6,623 bases of DNA from assembly GCA_023263465.1 (NCBI GenBank), contig JALQWV010000090.1:1-6623 (forward strand), read 5' to 3'. A model generated the notes under the pieces. That model ran no database searches and was not told the origin of the DNA. It saw nothing but the letters and a program-made list of their open reading frames with translations. Within the stretch, counting starts at the first letter, position 1, and every line of letters begins with the position of its first letter. This document shows positions 1 through 6,489 of the stretch, piece after piece. A program made the position numbers and the translations under genes. Origin of the DNA: Ilumatobacteraceae bacterium (lineage in GTDB: Bacteria; Actinomycetota; Acidimicrobiia; Acidimicrobiales; Ilumatobacteraceae).

Positions 1-308
1 ACATCGACATCTTCGGATGGTTGGGTTACCCAATGCAGATCAAGGTCAACTTCTTGTGCCGCGACAGCATCCTTGCTGCCCCACTTGCACTCGACCTTGT
101 GTTGTTTATGGACCTGGCACAGCGTGCTGGCCTTGGTGGCATTCAAGAGTGGTTGTCGTTCTATTACAAGAGCCCTCAGGTTGCACCAGGACTTCACCCA
201 GAACACGACTTGTTTGTTCAGCTTGCAAAGTTGAAGAACACGTTGCGCTGGATGATGAACGAAGACCAGATCACGCACCTTGGACGCGAGTATTACGACG
301 AGGCCTAG
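1..308 (+). CDS. ino1: Inositol-3-phosphate synthase, C-terminal part (5' end outside window)
   Basis: Ino1 converts glucose 6-phosphate to 1L-myo-inositol 3-phosphate with NAD in the cytoplasm. It is the committed step to inositol, used in actinobacteria for phosphatidylinositol and often for mycothiol. The reading frame starts at base 3 and gives 101 residues ending at TAG (306-308); the N-terminal NAD-binding part is missing. Seen directly are GYPMQIKVNFLCRDSILAAP, an LALDLVLFMDLAQRAG helix, then EWLSFYYKSP, APGLHPEHDLF and a C-terminal ITHLGREYYDEA. The DSILAAPLALDL stretch corresponds to the DSLLAAPIILDL-type segment of the eukaryotic-like synthases. It therefore looks unlike the mycobacterial type, which has DSPNSAGVIIDA there. 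The internal TTG at 21 is not a real start. The downstream membrane gene begins inside its last 29 bases, so the two are probably co-transcribed. Family assignment is from remembered motifs, not an alignment. Confidence 0.85.
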   Translation, partial: IDIFGWLGYPMQIKVNFLCRDSILAAPLALDLVLFMDLAQRAGLGGIQEWLSFYYKSPQVAPGLHPEHDLFVQLAKLKNTLRWMMNEDQITHLGREYYDEA

Positions 309-672
309 TCGACGCGCCGTAATTACTACGGCGATAGTTGATGTTGTTGCAGTTGTAGTGTTCGTTGTCATTGGGCGACGTAATCACAACGAAGGCACCG
401 CGCTTTCTGGAATCCTTGGCGTTGCCGCGCCGTTCCTCATTGCTCTTGGCGCTTCTTGGATTGGTCTGCGCACATGGCGCGAACCGTTCAATCGCGCATC
501 ACTTATTGCCACGTGGGTCATCACCGTGTTTGTTGGATTGCTACTGCGACGACTGGTGTTCGATCGTGGAATTGCAACGTCATTCATCATCGTTGCAACG
601 ATCACCCTTGGCGTGTTGCTCGGCCTTGGCCGACTGCTTTCGCGAAAGTTGAGCGCAAAAACTAGTCAATGA
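280..672 (+). CDS. DUF3054 family four-helix integral membrane protein
   Basis: This is a 130-residue protein of the actinobacterial DUF3054 type, whose function is unknown. Four hydrophobic segments are visible at about residues 13-31, 43-63, 73-90 and 98-118. Family-like features are DVVAVVVFVVIGRRNH at the end of helix 1, a conserved-looking W-x(5)-W (SWIGLRTW) after helix 2, and TFV-like GLLLRRLVF after helix 3; the C-terminal tail is basic and cytoplasmic or exposed. The only usable start is TTG at 280, because no ATG, GTG or TTG occurs in frame before helix 1. That start lies within ino1 and overlaps it by 29 bp. I see no clear Shine-Dalgarno before it, so translation may depend on ribosomes finishing ino1. 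The stop (TGA, 670-672) lies past the convergent ilvD stop. The link to inositol or phosphatidylinositol metabolism is only positional. Confidence 0.8.
   Translation: MDASITTRPSRRAVITTAIVDVVAVVVFVVIGRRNHNEGTALSGILGVAAPFLIALGASWIGLRTWREPFNRASLIATWVITVFVGLLLRRLVFDRGIATSFIIVATITLGVLLGLGRLLSRKLSAKTSQ
315..333 (+). terminator. 7-bp stem-loop just after the ino1 stop; possible attenuator or mRNA 3'-end structure
   Basis: CGCCGTA (315-321) and TACGGCG (327-333) are perfect inverted repeats around a 5-base ATTAC loop, starting six bases after the ino1 stop. The stem is GC-rich, but what follows (ATAGTTGATG) is not a U-tract, so it is not a standard intrinsic terminator. It lies within codons 12-18 of the DUF3054 gene. 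It could reduce read-through, protect the ino1 mRNA end, or be coincidence. Confidence 0.3.
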
Positions 673-2371
673 TGTTGGTGATGGCGCCGGTCTCGGCTCC
701 TTGCACCAACTTGGCGTATTTGCCCAACACACCACTGGTGTAACGCGGTGCGTTTGGCTTCCAACCCTTGCGTCGGTTTGCAAGTTCGTCATCGCTAACA
801 AGCAGGTTCAAACTCTTCGTGTGAACGTCGATGCGAATGCGATCGCCATTTTTGACGAACGCAATTGGACCACCATCGGTTGCTTCTGGTGCAACGTGGC
901 CAATGCAGAAACCCCACGTGCCGCCGCTAAATCGTCCGTCAGTAATGAGTGCACAGTCTGAACCGCGACCTGCACCTTTCAGCGCGCCGGTAATGGCAAG
1001 CATTTCGCGCATACCCGGGCCACCCTTTGGTCCTTCGTAACGAATAACGATCACCGTGCCAGGCTGAATTTCACCAGCAAGAACCGCTGCCATTGCGCCA
1101 TCTTCGCCATCAAACACGCGTGCTTCACCTTCGAACAACATTTGATCTTTGGAGAGACCGGCAACCTTTACTACCGAACCATTCGGTGCAAGTGAGCCAG
1201 TGAGAATGTTGATTCCACCTTCAGCATGAATTGGGTTACTGAGTGGATGCACTACATCGCCGTCTGGTGCTGGCGGATTAATCTCTGCCAAATTCTCGGC
1301 CATGGTTTTTCCCGTGCACGTCATGACATCACCGTGCAACAAACCTGCATCAAGCAAGTGCTTCAATACAACAGGCACACCACCAATGCGGTCGATATCG
1401 GTCATGTGATACTTGCCGCCTGGCTTCGTGTCGGCAATGTGCGGAACCTTTGCAGCAATGCGATTGAAGTCTTCAAGATCGATGTCGACTTGTGCTTCAT
1501 TGGCAATTGCCAAGATGTGCAACACCGCATTAGTGCTTCCACCTAATGCATTCACCATGGCGATGGCATTTTCGAATGCCTTCTTCGTCATGATGTGGCG
1601 TGCATAAATGCCTTTCTTCGCAAGGTTCATTACAGCAGCGCCTGCACGCTCAGCATCACTTTCGCGACGCTTGTCAATTGCCGGTGGCGATGCAGTTCCA
1701 GGAAGACTCATGCCAAGTGCTTCGGCGATCGAGCTCATGGTGTTGGCAGTAAACATTCCGCCACAGGCACCTTCTCCCGGGCACGCTGAACGTTCAATTT
1801 CTCCAAGTTCTTCTTGCGTCATGGTTCCAGCAGCGCAGGCACCAATGGCTTCAAACACGGTGGTGATGTCGATGTTTTTTCCATTGTGCACACCAGGCAT
1901 GGTCGAGCCGTTGTACACGAACACACTTGGAAGATTCAAGCGAGCTGCAGCCATGAGCATTCCAGGAATGCTCTTGTCACAGCCTGCAAGACCAACAAAA
2001 CCGTCAAAGCGCTCGGCATGAACAACTGTCTCAACGCTGTCGGTAATGACTTCGCGACTCACCAAACTTGCGCGCATTCCTTCGTGACCCATGCTGATTC
2101 CGTCACTCACGGTGATGGTGCCGAACTCGAGTGCTACTCCGCCGTTCGCACGCACACCCTTTTTCGCGCTGTCAGCAAGTCGACGCAGCGAGGCGTTGCA
2201 CGGCGTAACTTCGTTCCACGATGATGCAATGCCGATTTGCGGTTTCTGCCAGTCGTCATCGGTTAGGCCAACGGCGCGCAACATTGCGCGCGCTGCGGCT
2301 TTCTGATTTCCGTCGGTTACGTCGCGACTACGTGGCTTGACATCTACAGGGGTTTCAGTTGGCTTTGTCAT
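662..2371 (-). CDS. ilvD: Dihydroxy-acid dehydratase
   Basis: IlvD dehydrates 2,3-dihydroxyisovalerate and 2,3-dihydroxy-3-methylvalerate to the 2-keto acids that precede valine, leucine and isoleucine (and pantothenate). It is a cytoplasmic IlvD/Edd-family enzyme. At 569 residues it is full length and in the size class of the shorter actinobacterial and cyanobacterial enzymes. Visible signatures are TPCNASL (Cys58), VSDGISMGHEGM (Asp90, probable Mg ligand), LAGCDKSIPGM (Cys131, Asp132, and Lys133, the residue carbamylated in this family), ACPGEGACGGMF (Cys203), and DGRFSGGTWGF near residues 478-488, the region with the catalytic serine. Cys58, Cys131 and Cys203 match the three cysteine ligands of the [2Fe-2S] enzymes by family analogy. 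The ATG at 2371 gives a normal N-terminus; the upstream sequence has only a weak GAG-type ribosome site. It lies 24 bp after the FTR1 gene on the same strand, and its 3' end overlaps the convergent DUF3054 gene by 11 bp. Confidence 0.97.
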   Translation of the reverse strand: MTKPTETPVDVKPRSRDVTDGNQKAAARAMLRAVGLTDDDWQKPQIGIASSWNEVTPCNASLRRLADSAKKGVRANGGVALEFGTITVSDGISMGHEGMRASLVSREVITDSVETVVHAERFDGFVGLAGCDKSIPGMLMAAARLNLPSVFVYNGSTMPGVHNGKNIDITTVFEAIGACAAGTMTQEELGEIERSACPGEGACGGMFTANTMSSIAEALGMSLPGTASPPAIDKRRESDAERAGAAVMNLAKKGIYARHIMTKKAFENAIAMVNALGGSTNAVLHILAIANEAQVDIDLEDFNRIAAKVPHIADTKPGGKYHMTDIDRIGGVPVVLKHLLDAGLLHGDVMTCTGKTMAENLAEINPPAPDGDVVHPLSNPIHAEGGINILTGSLAPNGSVVKVAGLSKDQMLFEGEARVFDGEDGAMAAVLAGEIQPGTVIVIRYEGPKGGPGMREMLAITGALKGAGRGSDCALITDGRFSGGTWGFCIGHVAPEATDGGPIAFVKNGDRIRIDVHTKSLNLLVSDDELANRRKGWKPNAPRYTSGVLGKYAKLVQGAETGAITNIID

Positions 2372-2395
2372 TAGCTCTAAGGCTACTTGCGCAAC

Positions 2396-3202
2396 TTATG
2401 CTGCTGACTTCACCGGCTTTCGGTAGAAGTAGAGAGTTGGCAAGAGGAATGCGAAATAGGTAATCACCCGAATGTTCTCGGCTGCGTAATGCCAACCAAA
2501 GAAGCCCTTCATGAAGTCGTAGAACGTACCCGACTGCCACAGTGAACCCTTTGCCATTTCCCAAGCCGGCTGAACCAGCCAACCATTTTCCCAGCCAATG
2601 AGTTCACGGTATTCATGCACTGCCTTACCAGCGAGCCCTGCTGCGAACAAAATTAACAACACAGCAGTGATGTTGAAGAACTGCTTCAGGTTTACTTTTC
2701 GACCACCGGCAAAAATGGCAATACCCAAAACAATTGAAGCAATAAGTCCAATTAGTCCGCCTATCACTACTGATGAACCCGACGAATTGGAGGTTTCTGC
2801 ACTCAAAAGGAACAACACAGTTTCCAGTCCTTCGCGAACGACAGCAACAAAAGCAATTACGAACAAAGCTGTTTTCGCAGAAGCATCAACTTTTGCTCGC
2901 AACTCTGCACTGAGATTTTGCGCGTTCTTTTTCATCCAAAAAATCATCTGCGTTAGAACTGCAGCAGCGGCAAGCGCAATGGTTCCTTCAACTGCTTTTT
3001 CAACTTTTCCATGCAATCCATCAACAGCCAGATAAATGGCTGTTCCTGCGATCAAACACGCGACAACAGCAGCAATCGTTCCCGACCATACGTAACGAGC
3101 ATCGGCTTTACGGTTCGTCTTACTCAAATAGGTCAGCAAAATGGCAACGATGAGCGAGGCCTCGAGACCTTCGCGGAGGGTAATAAGGAAGCTGGTGGTC
3201 AT
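2396..3202 (-). CDS. efeU: FTR1/EfeU-family high-affinity iron permease
   Basis: This is an inner-membrane iron permease of the FTR1/EfeU (OFeT) family, which moves iron into the cell after oxidation of Fe(II) by a partner protein. It has 268 residues, close to the usual size of about 280. Two copies of the family's hallmark REGLE motif are present at residues 10-14 (helix 1) and 123-127 (helix 4), the glutamate-rich sites thought to carry iron. Glu72 lies in VEGTIALAA at helix 3. Seven hydrophobic segments are visible at about 4-26, 38-60, 73-92, 110-134, 144-166, 175-195 and 245-262. The start at 3202 puts REGLE at residue 10, as expected for the family. No EfeO, EfeB or multicopper oxidase partner is in the window, so the oxidising partner is unknown. 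The gene has its own likely promoter with a metal-repressor-like palindrome, and no Shine-Dalgarno upstream. ilvD follows after 24 bp. Confidence 0.93.
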   Translation of the reverse strand: MTTSFLITLREGLEASLIVAILLTYLSKTNRKADARYVWSGTIAAVVACLIAGTAIYLAVDGLHGKVEKAVEGTIALAAAAVLTQMIFWMKKNAQNLSAELRAKVDASAKTALFVIAFVAVVREGLETVLFLLSAETSNSSGSSVVIGGLIGLIASIVLGIAIFAGGRKVNLKQFFNITAVLLILFAAGLAGKAVHEYRELIGWENGWLVQPAWEMAKGSLWQSGTFYDFMKGFFGWHYAAENIRVITYFAFLLPTLYFYRKPVKSAA

Positions 3203-3208
3203 AAGTAG

Positions 3209-3237
3209 ATGTTAGGCATGCCTAACAGAAGTTGCAA
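3209..3237 (-). promoter_or_regulatory. Predicted leaderless promoter of the FTR1 gene
   Basis: Read on the minus strand, TTGCAA (3237-3232) and TAACAT (3214-3209) are separated by exactly 17 bases. Each matches the sigma-70-type -35 and -10 consensus at four of six positions. The start codon ATG follows the -10 by six bases, so the expected transcription start falls on or next to the A of the ATG. That fits a leaderless mRNA, common in actinobacteria, and explains why no Shine-Dalgarno is visible (ATCTACTT precedes the ATG). This is an inference from spacing and consensus; no start site has been mapped. Confidence 0.5.
3211..3226. promoter_or_regulatory. 16-bp perfect palindrome, probable metal-repressor operator (DtxR/IdeR-like)
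   Basis: GTTAGGCATGCCTAAC is identical to its own reverse complement. It occupies most of the spacer between the predicted -35 and -10 and covers four bases of the -10, so a bound repressor would block RNA polymerase. The arms TTAGG and CCTAA match the outer arms of the actinobacterial DtxR/IdeR iron box (TTAGGTTAGSCTAACCTAA). Here only four bases separate the arms instead of nine, so it is either a variant iron box or a site for a relative such as an MntR-type regulator. Its position before an iron permease supports metal control. The identity of the regulator is inferred. Confidence 0.65.
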
Positions 3238-3239
3238 CT
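3230..3239. repeat. 10-bp palindrome over the predicted -35 of the FTR1 promoter
   Basis: AGTTGCAACT is a perfect palindrome three bases from the 16-bp palindrome and contains the predicted -35 hexamer TTGCAA. It may be a second operator half, part of a larger binding region, or chance, since 10-bp palindromes are not rare. It shares no sequence with the TTAGG arms. Confidence 0.3.
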
Positions 3240-3254
3240 CGTGCCATAAAAGAC

Positions 3255-4718
3255 TTATTTAGCGCGGCGAGCCTGCAAAATGGCCGTCACTACCTTGCCA
3301 TCTGCCTTGCCCTGAGATGCCTTCATAATGGCGCCCACAAGTGCACCCATGGCCTTTTCTTCACCAGCGCAATACTTCGCCCACGCATCGGCCTGCTGAG
3401 CGATTGCCGCATCGACCATCGCTTCCACCGCGCTGGTGTCGAGTGCTTCGAAACCTTTCGCAGCCGCAATGGCAACTGGGTCTCCTCCGCCGTTGGCCAC
3501 CATTTCCGACAAAATCGTTTTTGCTTGCGTTGCAGTGATTTTTGCATCGCGTTCCATTTGCGTGAGCGTTGCAATATCTTTCGGTGCAACGCGCGGAGAT
3601 GAACCTTCTTCCGCAAATGCTTGTTGTACGTACACCAATGCACGCGCTGCATCGCCACCAGCTTGCGCAACAGCAGAAACATAATCGTCCTGCCCGCGTT
3701 CAACAATGACGTACACGGACTCGCTTTCCTTATTCGCGCCGGTGAGCAATGCAAGTTGCGCGCGACGAGCAGCAGGCAACATTGGCAACGATGCACGAAT
3801 GCTTTCAATCCATTCTTGATCTGGGTCAAGCAACACCAAGTCAGGCTCTAAGAAATACCGGTAATCGTCGGCGTCTTCCTTCGTGCGCAATGTGTGTGTG
3901 CGACCTTCGCCATCGTCCCAGTGACGAGTTTCTTGGCGAATAATTCCGCCCGATTCTAAAACATCAATTTGACGACGAGCTTCATAGTCAATTGCTTTGC
4001 CAACAGCGCGAATGGAGTTGACGTTTTTGATTTCGCATCGTGTTCCAAATGGTGCTCCAGGTTTGCGCACCGAAACGTTTACGTCGCAGCGCATGGAACC
4101 CTCTTCCATCTTTGCGTCGCTTGCACCAACAGCCAACAAAATGGAGCGCAGTTCTGCAACGTACTGACGAGCCTGATCAGAGTTGCGAATGTCTGGGCGC
4201 GAAACGATCTCAACAAGTGGAACACCTGCGCGATTGAAGTCGACAAGTGAATAGTCGCTGCCATGAATACGACCACTGGTGCCACCGATGTGTGTTGACT
4301 TTCCGGTGTCTTCCTCCAAGTGAGCACGCTCAATACCAATGCGCACATCACCAGGCAACATCATGAAACCGTCAACGTTTATTGGTTGGTCGTATTGACT
4401 GATTTGATATGCCTTTGGCATGTCTTGATAGAAGTAATTCTTGCGGTGGAATGTGCTTGGTTGCACGGTGCAATTGAGTGCAAGACCCAAACGAATTGCA
4501 AGTTCGACCGCGTGCTTATTGAGCACTGGCAACGCACCAGGAAGTCCAAGCGTTACGGTGTCAATATTGGTGTTCGGTTCGTCTCCGAATCGGTTAGGAC
4601 TTGCAGAAAACAACTTGGTTTTCGTATCCAATTCAACGTGTACTTCAAGACCAACGACCATTTCCCAGCCATTTGGCAAGTCGGCTCTGTGCTGTGGTGC
4701 CGATGATGCGTTGCTCAT
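3255..4718 (-). CDS. gatB: Aspartyl/glutamyl-tRNA(Asn/Gln) amidotransferase subunit B
   Basis: GatB is the kinase and tRNA-binding subunit of GatCAB. It phosphorylates the side-chain carboxylate of Glu-tRNA(Gln) or Asp-tRNA(Asn) with ATP; ammonia delivered from GatA then completes the amide. The protein has 487 residues, normal for the family. The catalytic cradle shows GLEVHVEL (23-30), FHRKNYFYQDMPKAY (90-104), HLEEDTGK (133-140), DFNRAGVPLVEIV (160-172), DAKMEEGSMRCDVNVSVR (201-218) and DYRYFLEPDL (285-294). The remaining roughly 190 residues are the helical and YqeY-like tail that contacts tRNA. The ATG at 4718 overlaps the gatA stop as ATGA, and a GGAG lies eight bases upstream, so this start is well supported and translation is probably coupled to gatA. 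No clear terminator follows the stop; 52 bp separate it from the FTR1 start, so some read-through is possible. Confidence 0.97.
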   Translation of the reverse strand: MSNASSAPQHRADLPNGWEMVVGLEVHVELDTKTKLFSASPNRFGDEPNTNIDTVTLGLPGALPVLNKHAVELAIRLGLALNCTVQPSTFHRKNYFYQDMPKAYQISQYDQPINVDGFMMLPGDVRIGIERAHLEEDTGKSTHIGGTSGRIHGSDYSLVDFNRAGVPLVEIVSRPDIRNSDQARQYVAELRSILLAVGASDAKMEEGSMRCDVNVSVRKPGAPFGTRCEIKNVNSIRAVGKAIDYEARRQIDVLESGGIIRQETRHWDDGEGRTHTLRTKEDADDYRYFLEPDLVLLDPDQEWIESIRASLPMLPAARRAQLALLTGANKESESVYVIVERGQDDYVSAVAQAGGDAARALVYVQQAFAEEGSSPRVAPKDIATLTQMERDAKITATQAKTILSEMVANGGGDPVAIAAAKGFEALDTSAVEAMVDAAIAQQADAWAKYCAGEEKAMGALVGAIMKASQGKADGKVVTAILQARRAK

Positions 4719-6142
4719 GATGCACGCTCCAATTCGGCTGCAACACGAAACATGGTTTGTTCACCAAGTGCTGGTGCAAGCACCTGCACACCAACTGGCA
4801 GGTTGTGCGCGCCAGTTCCAAACGGAACGCTCATTGCGGCATGGCCTGCAAGGTTGGTCGGAATGGTAAAAATGTCGCACAAATACATGGTGAGTGGATC
4901 ACTAGTTTTGTCGCCAAGTGGGAACGCCACGGTTGGCGACGTTGGCGTCAGGATCACATCGCACTTTTCGTACGCTGCTGCAAAGTTGTTGGCAATCAGG
5001 CGACGAACCTTGAGTGCTTTGCCGTAATAGGCGTCAAAATATCCAGCTGACAACGCATACGTGCCAAGCATGATGCGGCGCTTTACTTCTGCGCCGAAAC
5101 CGGCAGCACGAGTTGCTCCGTACATGGAGTGCAAGTCGCCAGTTTCTACGCGCATTCCATAACGAACTCCGTCGTATCGTGCCAAGTTGCTACTTGCTTC
5201 TGCAGGTGCAACTAAGTAGTACGCCGTGAGGCAATACGAAAGCGATGGCAACGAAATATCGACAATGGTTGCTCCGGCTGCTTGCAATGCAACATATGCG
5301 GCATCCATTCTTGCCAAAACTTCTGGTTCACATCCATCGGGCATGTCTGCAAGACGACCGATGCGCATACCCTTCACACCTTGACCAAGCACGCTGGTGA
5401 GCGACGGCATTGGTTGTGGCAATGAAGTGGAATCGAGCGGATCGTGTCCGCCGATGACTTCCATCATCAGTGCAGCATCGGCAACCGTATGCGTGAATGG
5501 ACCAACTTGGTCAAGACTGCTGGCAAACGCCACGATTCCTTGGCGGCTAACAAGACCATACGTTGGCTTCACGCCAACAAGACCACACAGCGAAGCAGGC
5601 TGGCGAATACTTCCGCCAGTATCTGAACCCAAACTTGCAGCAGCAAAACCTGCTGCAACCGCAGCGGCACTACCACCACTTGAACCACCGGGAACACGCG
5701 AAGTATCGAGTGGGTTTTTTGTCGGACCAAATGCAGAGTTCTCGGTGCTTGAGCCCATTGCAAATTCATCAAGGTTGGTTTTTCCCACCATGACTGCGCC
5801 GGCTTGTTGCAAGCGCGTCACCACCGTTGCATCGTACGGTGGCTTCCAACCTTCAAGAATTTTCGACGAACATGTTGTTTCAATTCCACGCGTGCACATG
5901 TTGTCTTTCAACGCAACTGGAACGCCGGCAAGCGCACCAACAGGTTTTCCAGCTTTGATATCGGCATCGACTTGTTGTGCGGTTGCACGAGCCTGCTCGG
6001 TGGTTACCAAGTTAAAGGCGTTGATTTCACCTTCACGCTCTGCAATTCGCGAAAGGTGTTGCTCTAACACGTCAACAGCAGAAGTTTTTCCCGAGGCAAT
6101 ATCTTTGGCGATGTCAACGACGGTGGCAAACTGCTTCGTCAT
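4715..6142 (-). CDS. gatA: Aspartyl/glutamyl-tRNA(Asn/Gln) amidotransferase subunit A (amidase signature)
   Basis: GatA is the glutaminase subunit of GatCAB: it hydrolyses glutamine and passes ammonia through a channel to GatB. It belongs to the amidase signature family and has 475 residues, typical length. The Ser-cis-Ser-Lys triad is complete and easy to place: Lys79 in GVPVALKDN, Ser154 in the glycine/serine-rich GGSSGGSAA, and Ser178 in GSDTGGSIRQPA. These numbers coincide with those I recall for the Staphylococcus aureus enzyme. Other family stretches are KTNLDEFAMGSSTENSAFGP, VGVKPTYGLVSRQGIVAFAS and, near the end, DIFTIPTNLAGHAAMSVPFG. The start is the ATG at 6142, two bases after the gatC stop, with GGGGTG upstream as ribosome site. 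The stop overlaps the gatB start by four bases. No truncation or missing catalytic residue is seen. Confidence 0.97.
   Translation of the reverse strand: MTKQFATVVDIAKDIASGKTSAVDVLEQHLSRIAEREGEINAFNLVTTEQARATAQQVDADIKAGKPVGALAGVPVALKDNMCTRGIETTCSSKILEGWKPPYDATVVTRLQQAGAVMVGKTNLDEFAMGSSTENSAFGPTKNPLDTSRVPGGSSGGSAAAVAAGFAAASLGSDTGGSIRQPASLCGLVGVKPTYGLVSRQGIVAFASSLDQVGPFTHTVADAALMMEVIGGHDPLDSTSLPQPMPSLTSVLGQGVKGMRIGRLADMPDGCEPEVLARMDAAYVALQAAGATIVDISLPSLSYCLTAYYLVAPAEASSNLARYDGVRYGMRVETGDLHSMYGATRAAGFGAEVKRRIMLGTYALSAGYFDAYYGKALKVRRLIANNFAAAYEKCDVILTPTSPTVAFPLGDKTSDPLTMYLCDIFTIPTNLAGHAAMSVPFGTGAHNLPVGVQVLAPALGEQTMFRVAAELERAS
4727..4730 (-). promoter_or_regulatory. Ribosome binding site of gatB inside the gatA 3' end
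   Basis: GGAG on the minus strand sits eight bases before the gatB ATG, within the last codons of gatA. Together with the ATGA stop-start overlap it fixes the gatB start. Confidence 0.7.
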
Positions 6143-6144
6143 GG

Positions 6145-6471
6145 CTATTCACCCCGACTAAGCGATGGCGGAACACGAAAGCGGCCGTCTTCTGCAGCAG
6201 GTGCAGCCGCCAATACTTCGTCGCGGTCAAGCCCTGAAACAATCACATCTTCACGGAAGACATTTTTTAATGGCAGTGGCTGAGCAAGTGGTGCAACATT
6301 GTCGAGATCGAGTTTGTCAATATCAGCGAAATGCTCAAGCATCCCCGATAACTGACTGGTCATCAATGCCAATTCATCATCGTTCAAATGCAGACTCGCC
6401 AGTTTGGCGACTTTGGCCACCACTTCTGCGGTGATTCGTGCTGGGTTTGAACCTGACGCCGGAGTGCTCAC
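6145..6471 (-). CDS. gatC: Aspartyl/glutamyl-tRNA(Asn/Gln) amidotransferase subunit C
   Basis: GatC is the small subunit that wraps around the GatA-GatB interface and stabilises the complex. The protein has 108 residues, slightly longer than the usual 95-100, the excess being an N-terminal Ser/Pro/Ala-rich tail. Family features are the opening helix VAKVAKLASLHLNDDEL, the second helix MTSQLSGMLEHFADIDKLD, the linker NVAPLAQPLPLKNVFREDVI, and the closing AAPAAEDGRFRVPPSLSR with the characteristic aP...g.f.VP. The start is a GTG at 6471. It is the only usable start, because an in-frame TAG (the stop of the upstream gene) lies just six codons before it. No good Shine-Dalgarno is seen in those 18 bases; initiation may depend on ribosomes ending on the upstream gene. 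gatA follows after two bases. Confidence 0.94.
   Translation of the reverse strand: MSTPASGSNPARITAEVVAKVAKLASLHLNDDELALMTSQLSGMLEHFADIDKLDLDNVAPLAQPLPLKNVFREDVIVSGLDRDEVLAAAPAAEDGRFRVPPSLSRGE
6150..6155 (-). promoter_or_regulatory. Ribosome binding site of gatA inside the gatC 3' end
   Basis: GGGGTG on the minus strand lies seven bases before the gatA ATG, within the last codons of gatC. It supports this start and suggests coupled translation of gatC and gatA. Confidence 0.6.
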
Positions 6472-6489
6472 AACCCGTAATGCTATTGG

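Noticed and set aside
620..633. TCGGCC-TT-GGCCGA inverted repeat in the DUF3054 gene
   Set aside because: The loop is only two bases, it has no T-tract and it sits in codons for a Gly/Leu-rich helix end, so it is probably a codon-composition effect.
637..648. 12-bp palindrome CTTTCGCGAAAG near the end of the DUF3054 gene, considered as a terminator
   Set aside because: It has no loop and no following T-run on either strand, and it lies within coding sequence.
662..700. Possible ilvD terminator: GCCG-AGAC-CGGC stem in the last ilvD codons plus TTTTT after the stop
   Set aside because: The stem is four base pairs and about 20 bases from the T-run, so it does not form an intrinsic terminator.
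1608..2224. Two overlapping + strand frames of about 136 codons opposite ilvD
   Set aside because: They are in two different frames against a highly conserved ilvD region and have low-complexity products without motifs.
2372..2450. Separate ilvD promoter upstream of its ATG
   Set aside because: TAGCCT and TAAGTT resemble -10 elements, but neither has an acceptable -35 at 16-18 bases, so the evidence is too weak to list.
3240..3260. AT-rich segment after the gatB stop, considered as a gatB terminator
   Set aside because: No stable GC stem can be drawn; only weak AT pairing is possible.
4441..4869. + strand frame of 142 codons spanning the gatA-gatB junction
   Set aside because: It is antisense to two confirmed genes and shows no domain; the junction is a standard ATGA overlap.
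5397..6161. 254-codon open frame on the + strand, antisense to gatA
   Set aside because: It lies almost entirely opposite gatA, which has full family motifs and its catalytic triad. The antisense product has no recognisable domain and no ribosome site; it is open because gatA rarely uses codons that read as stops in reverse.
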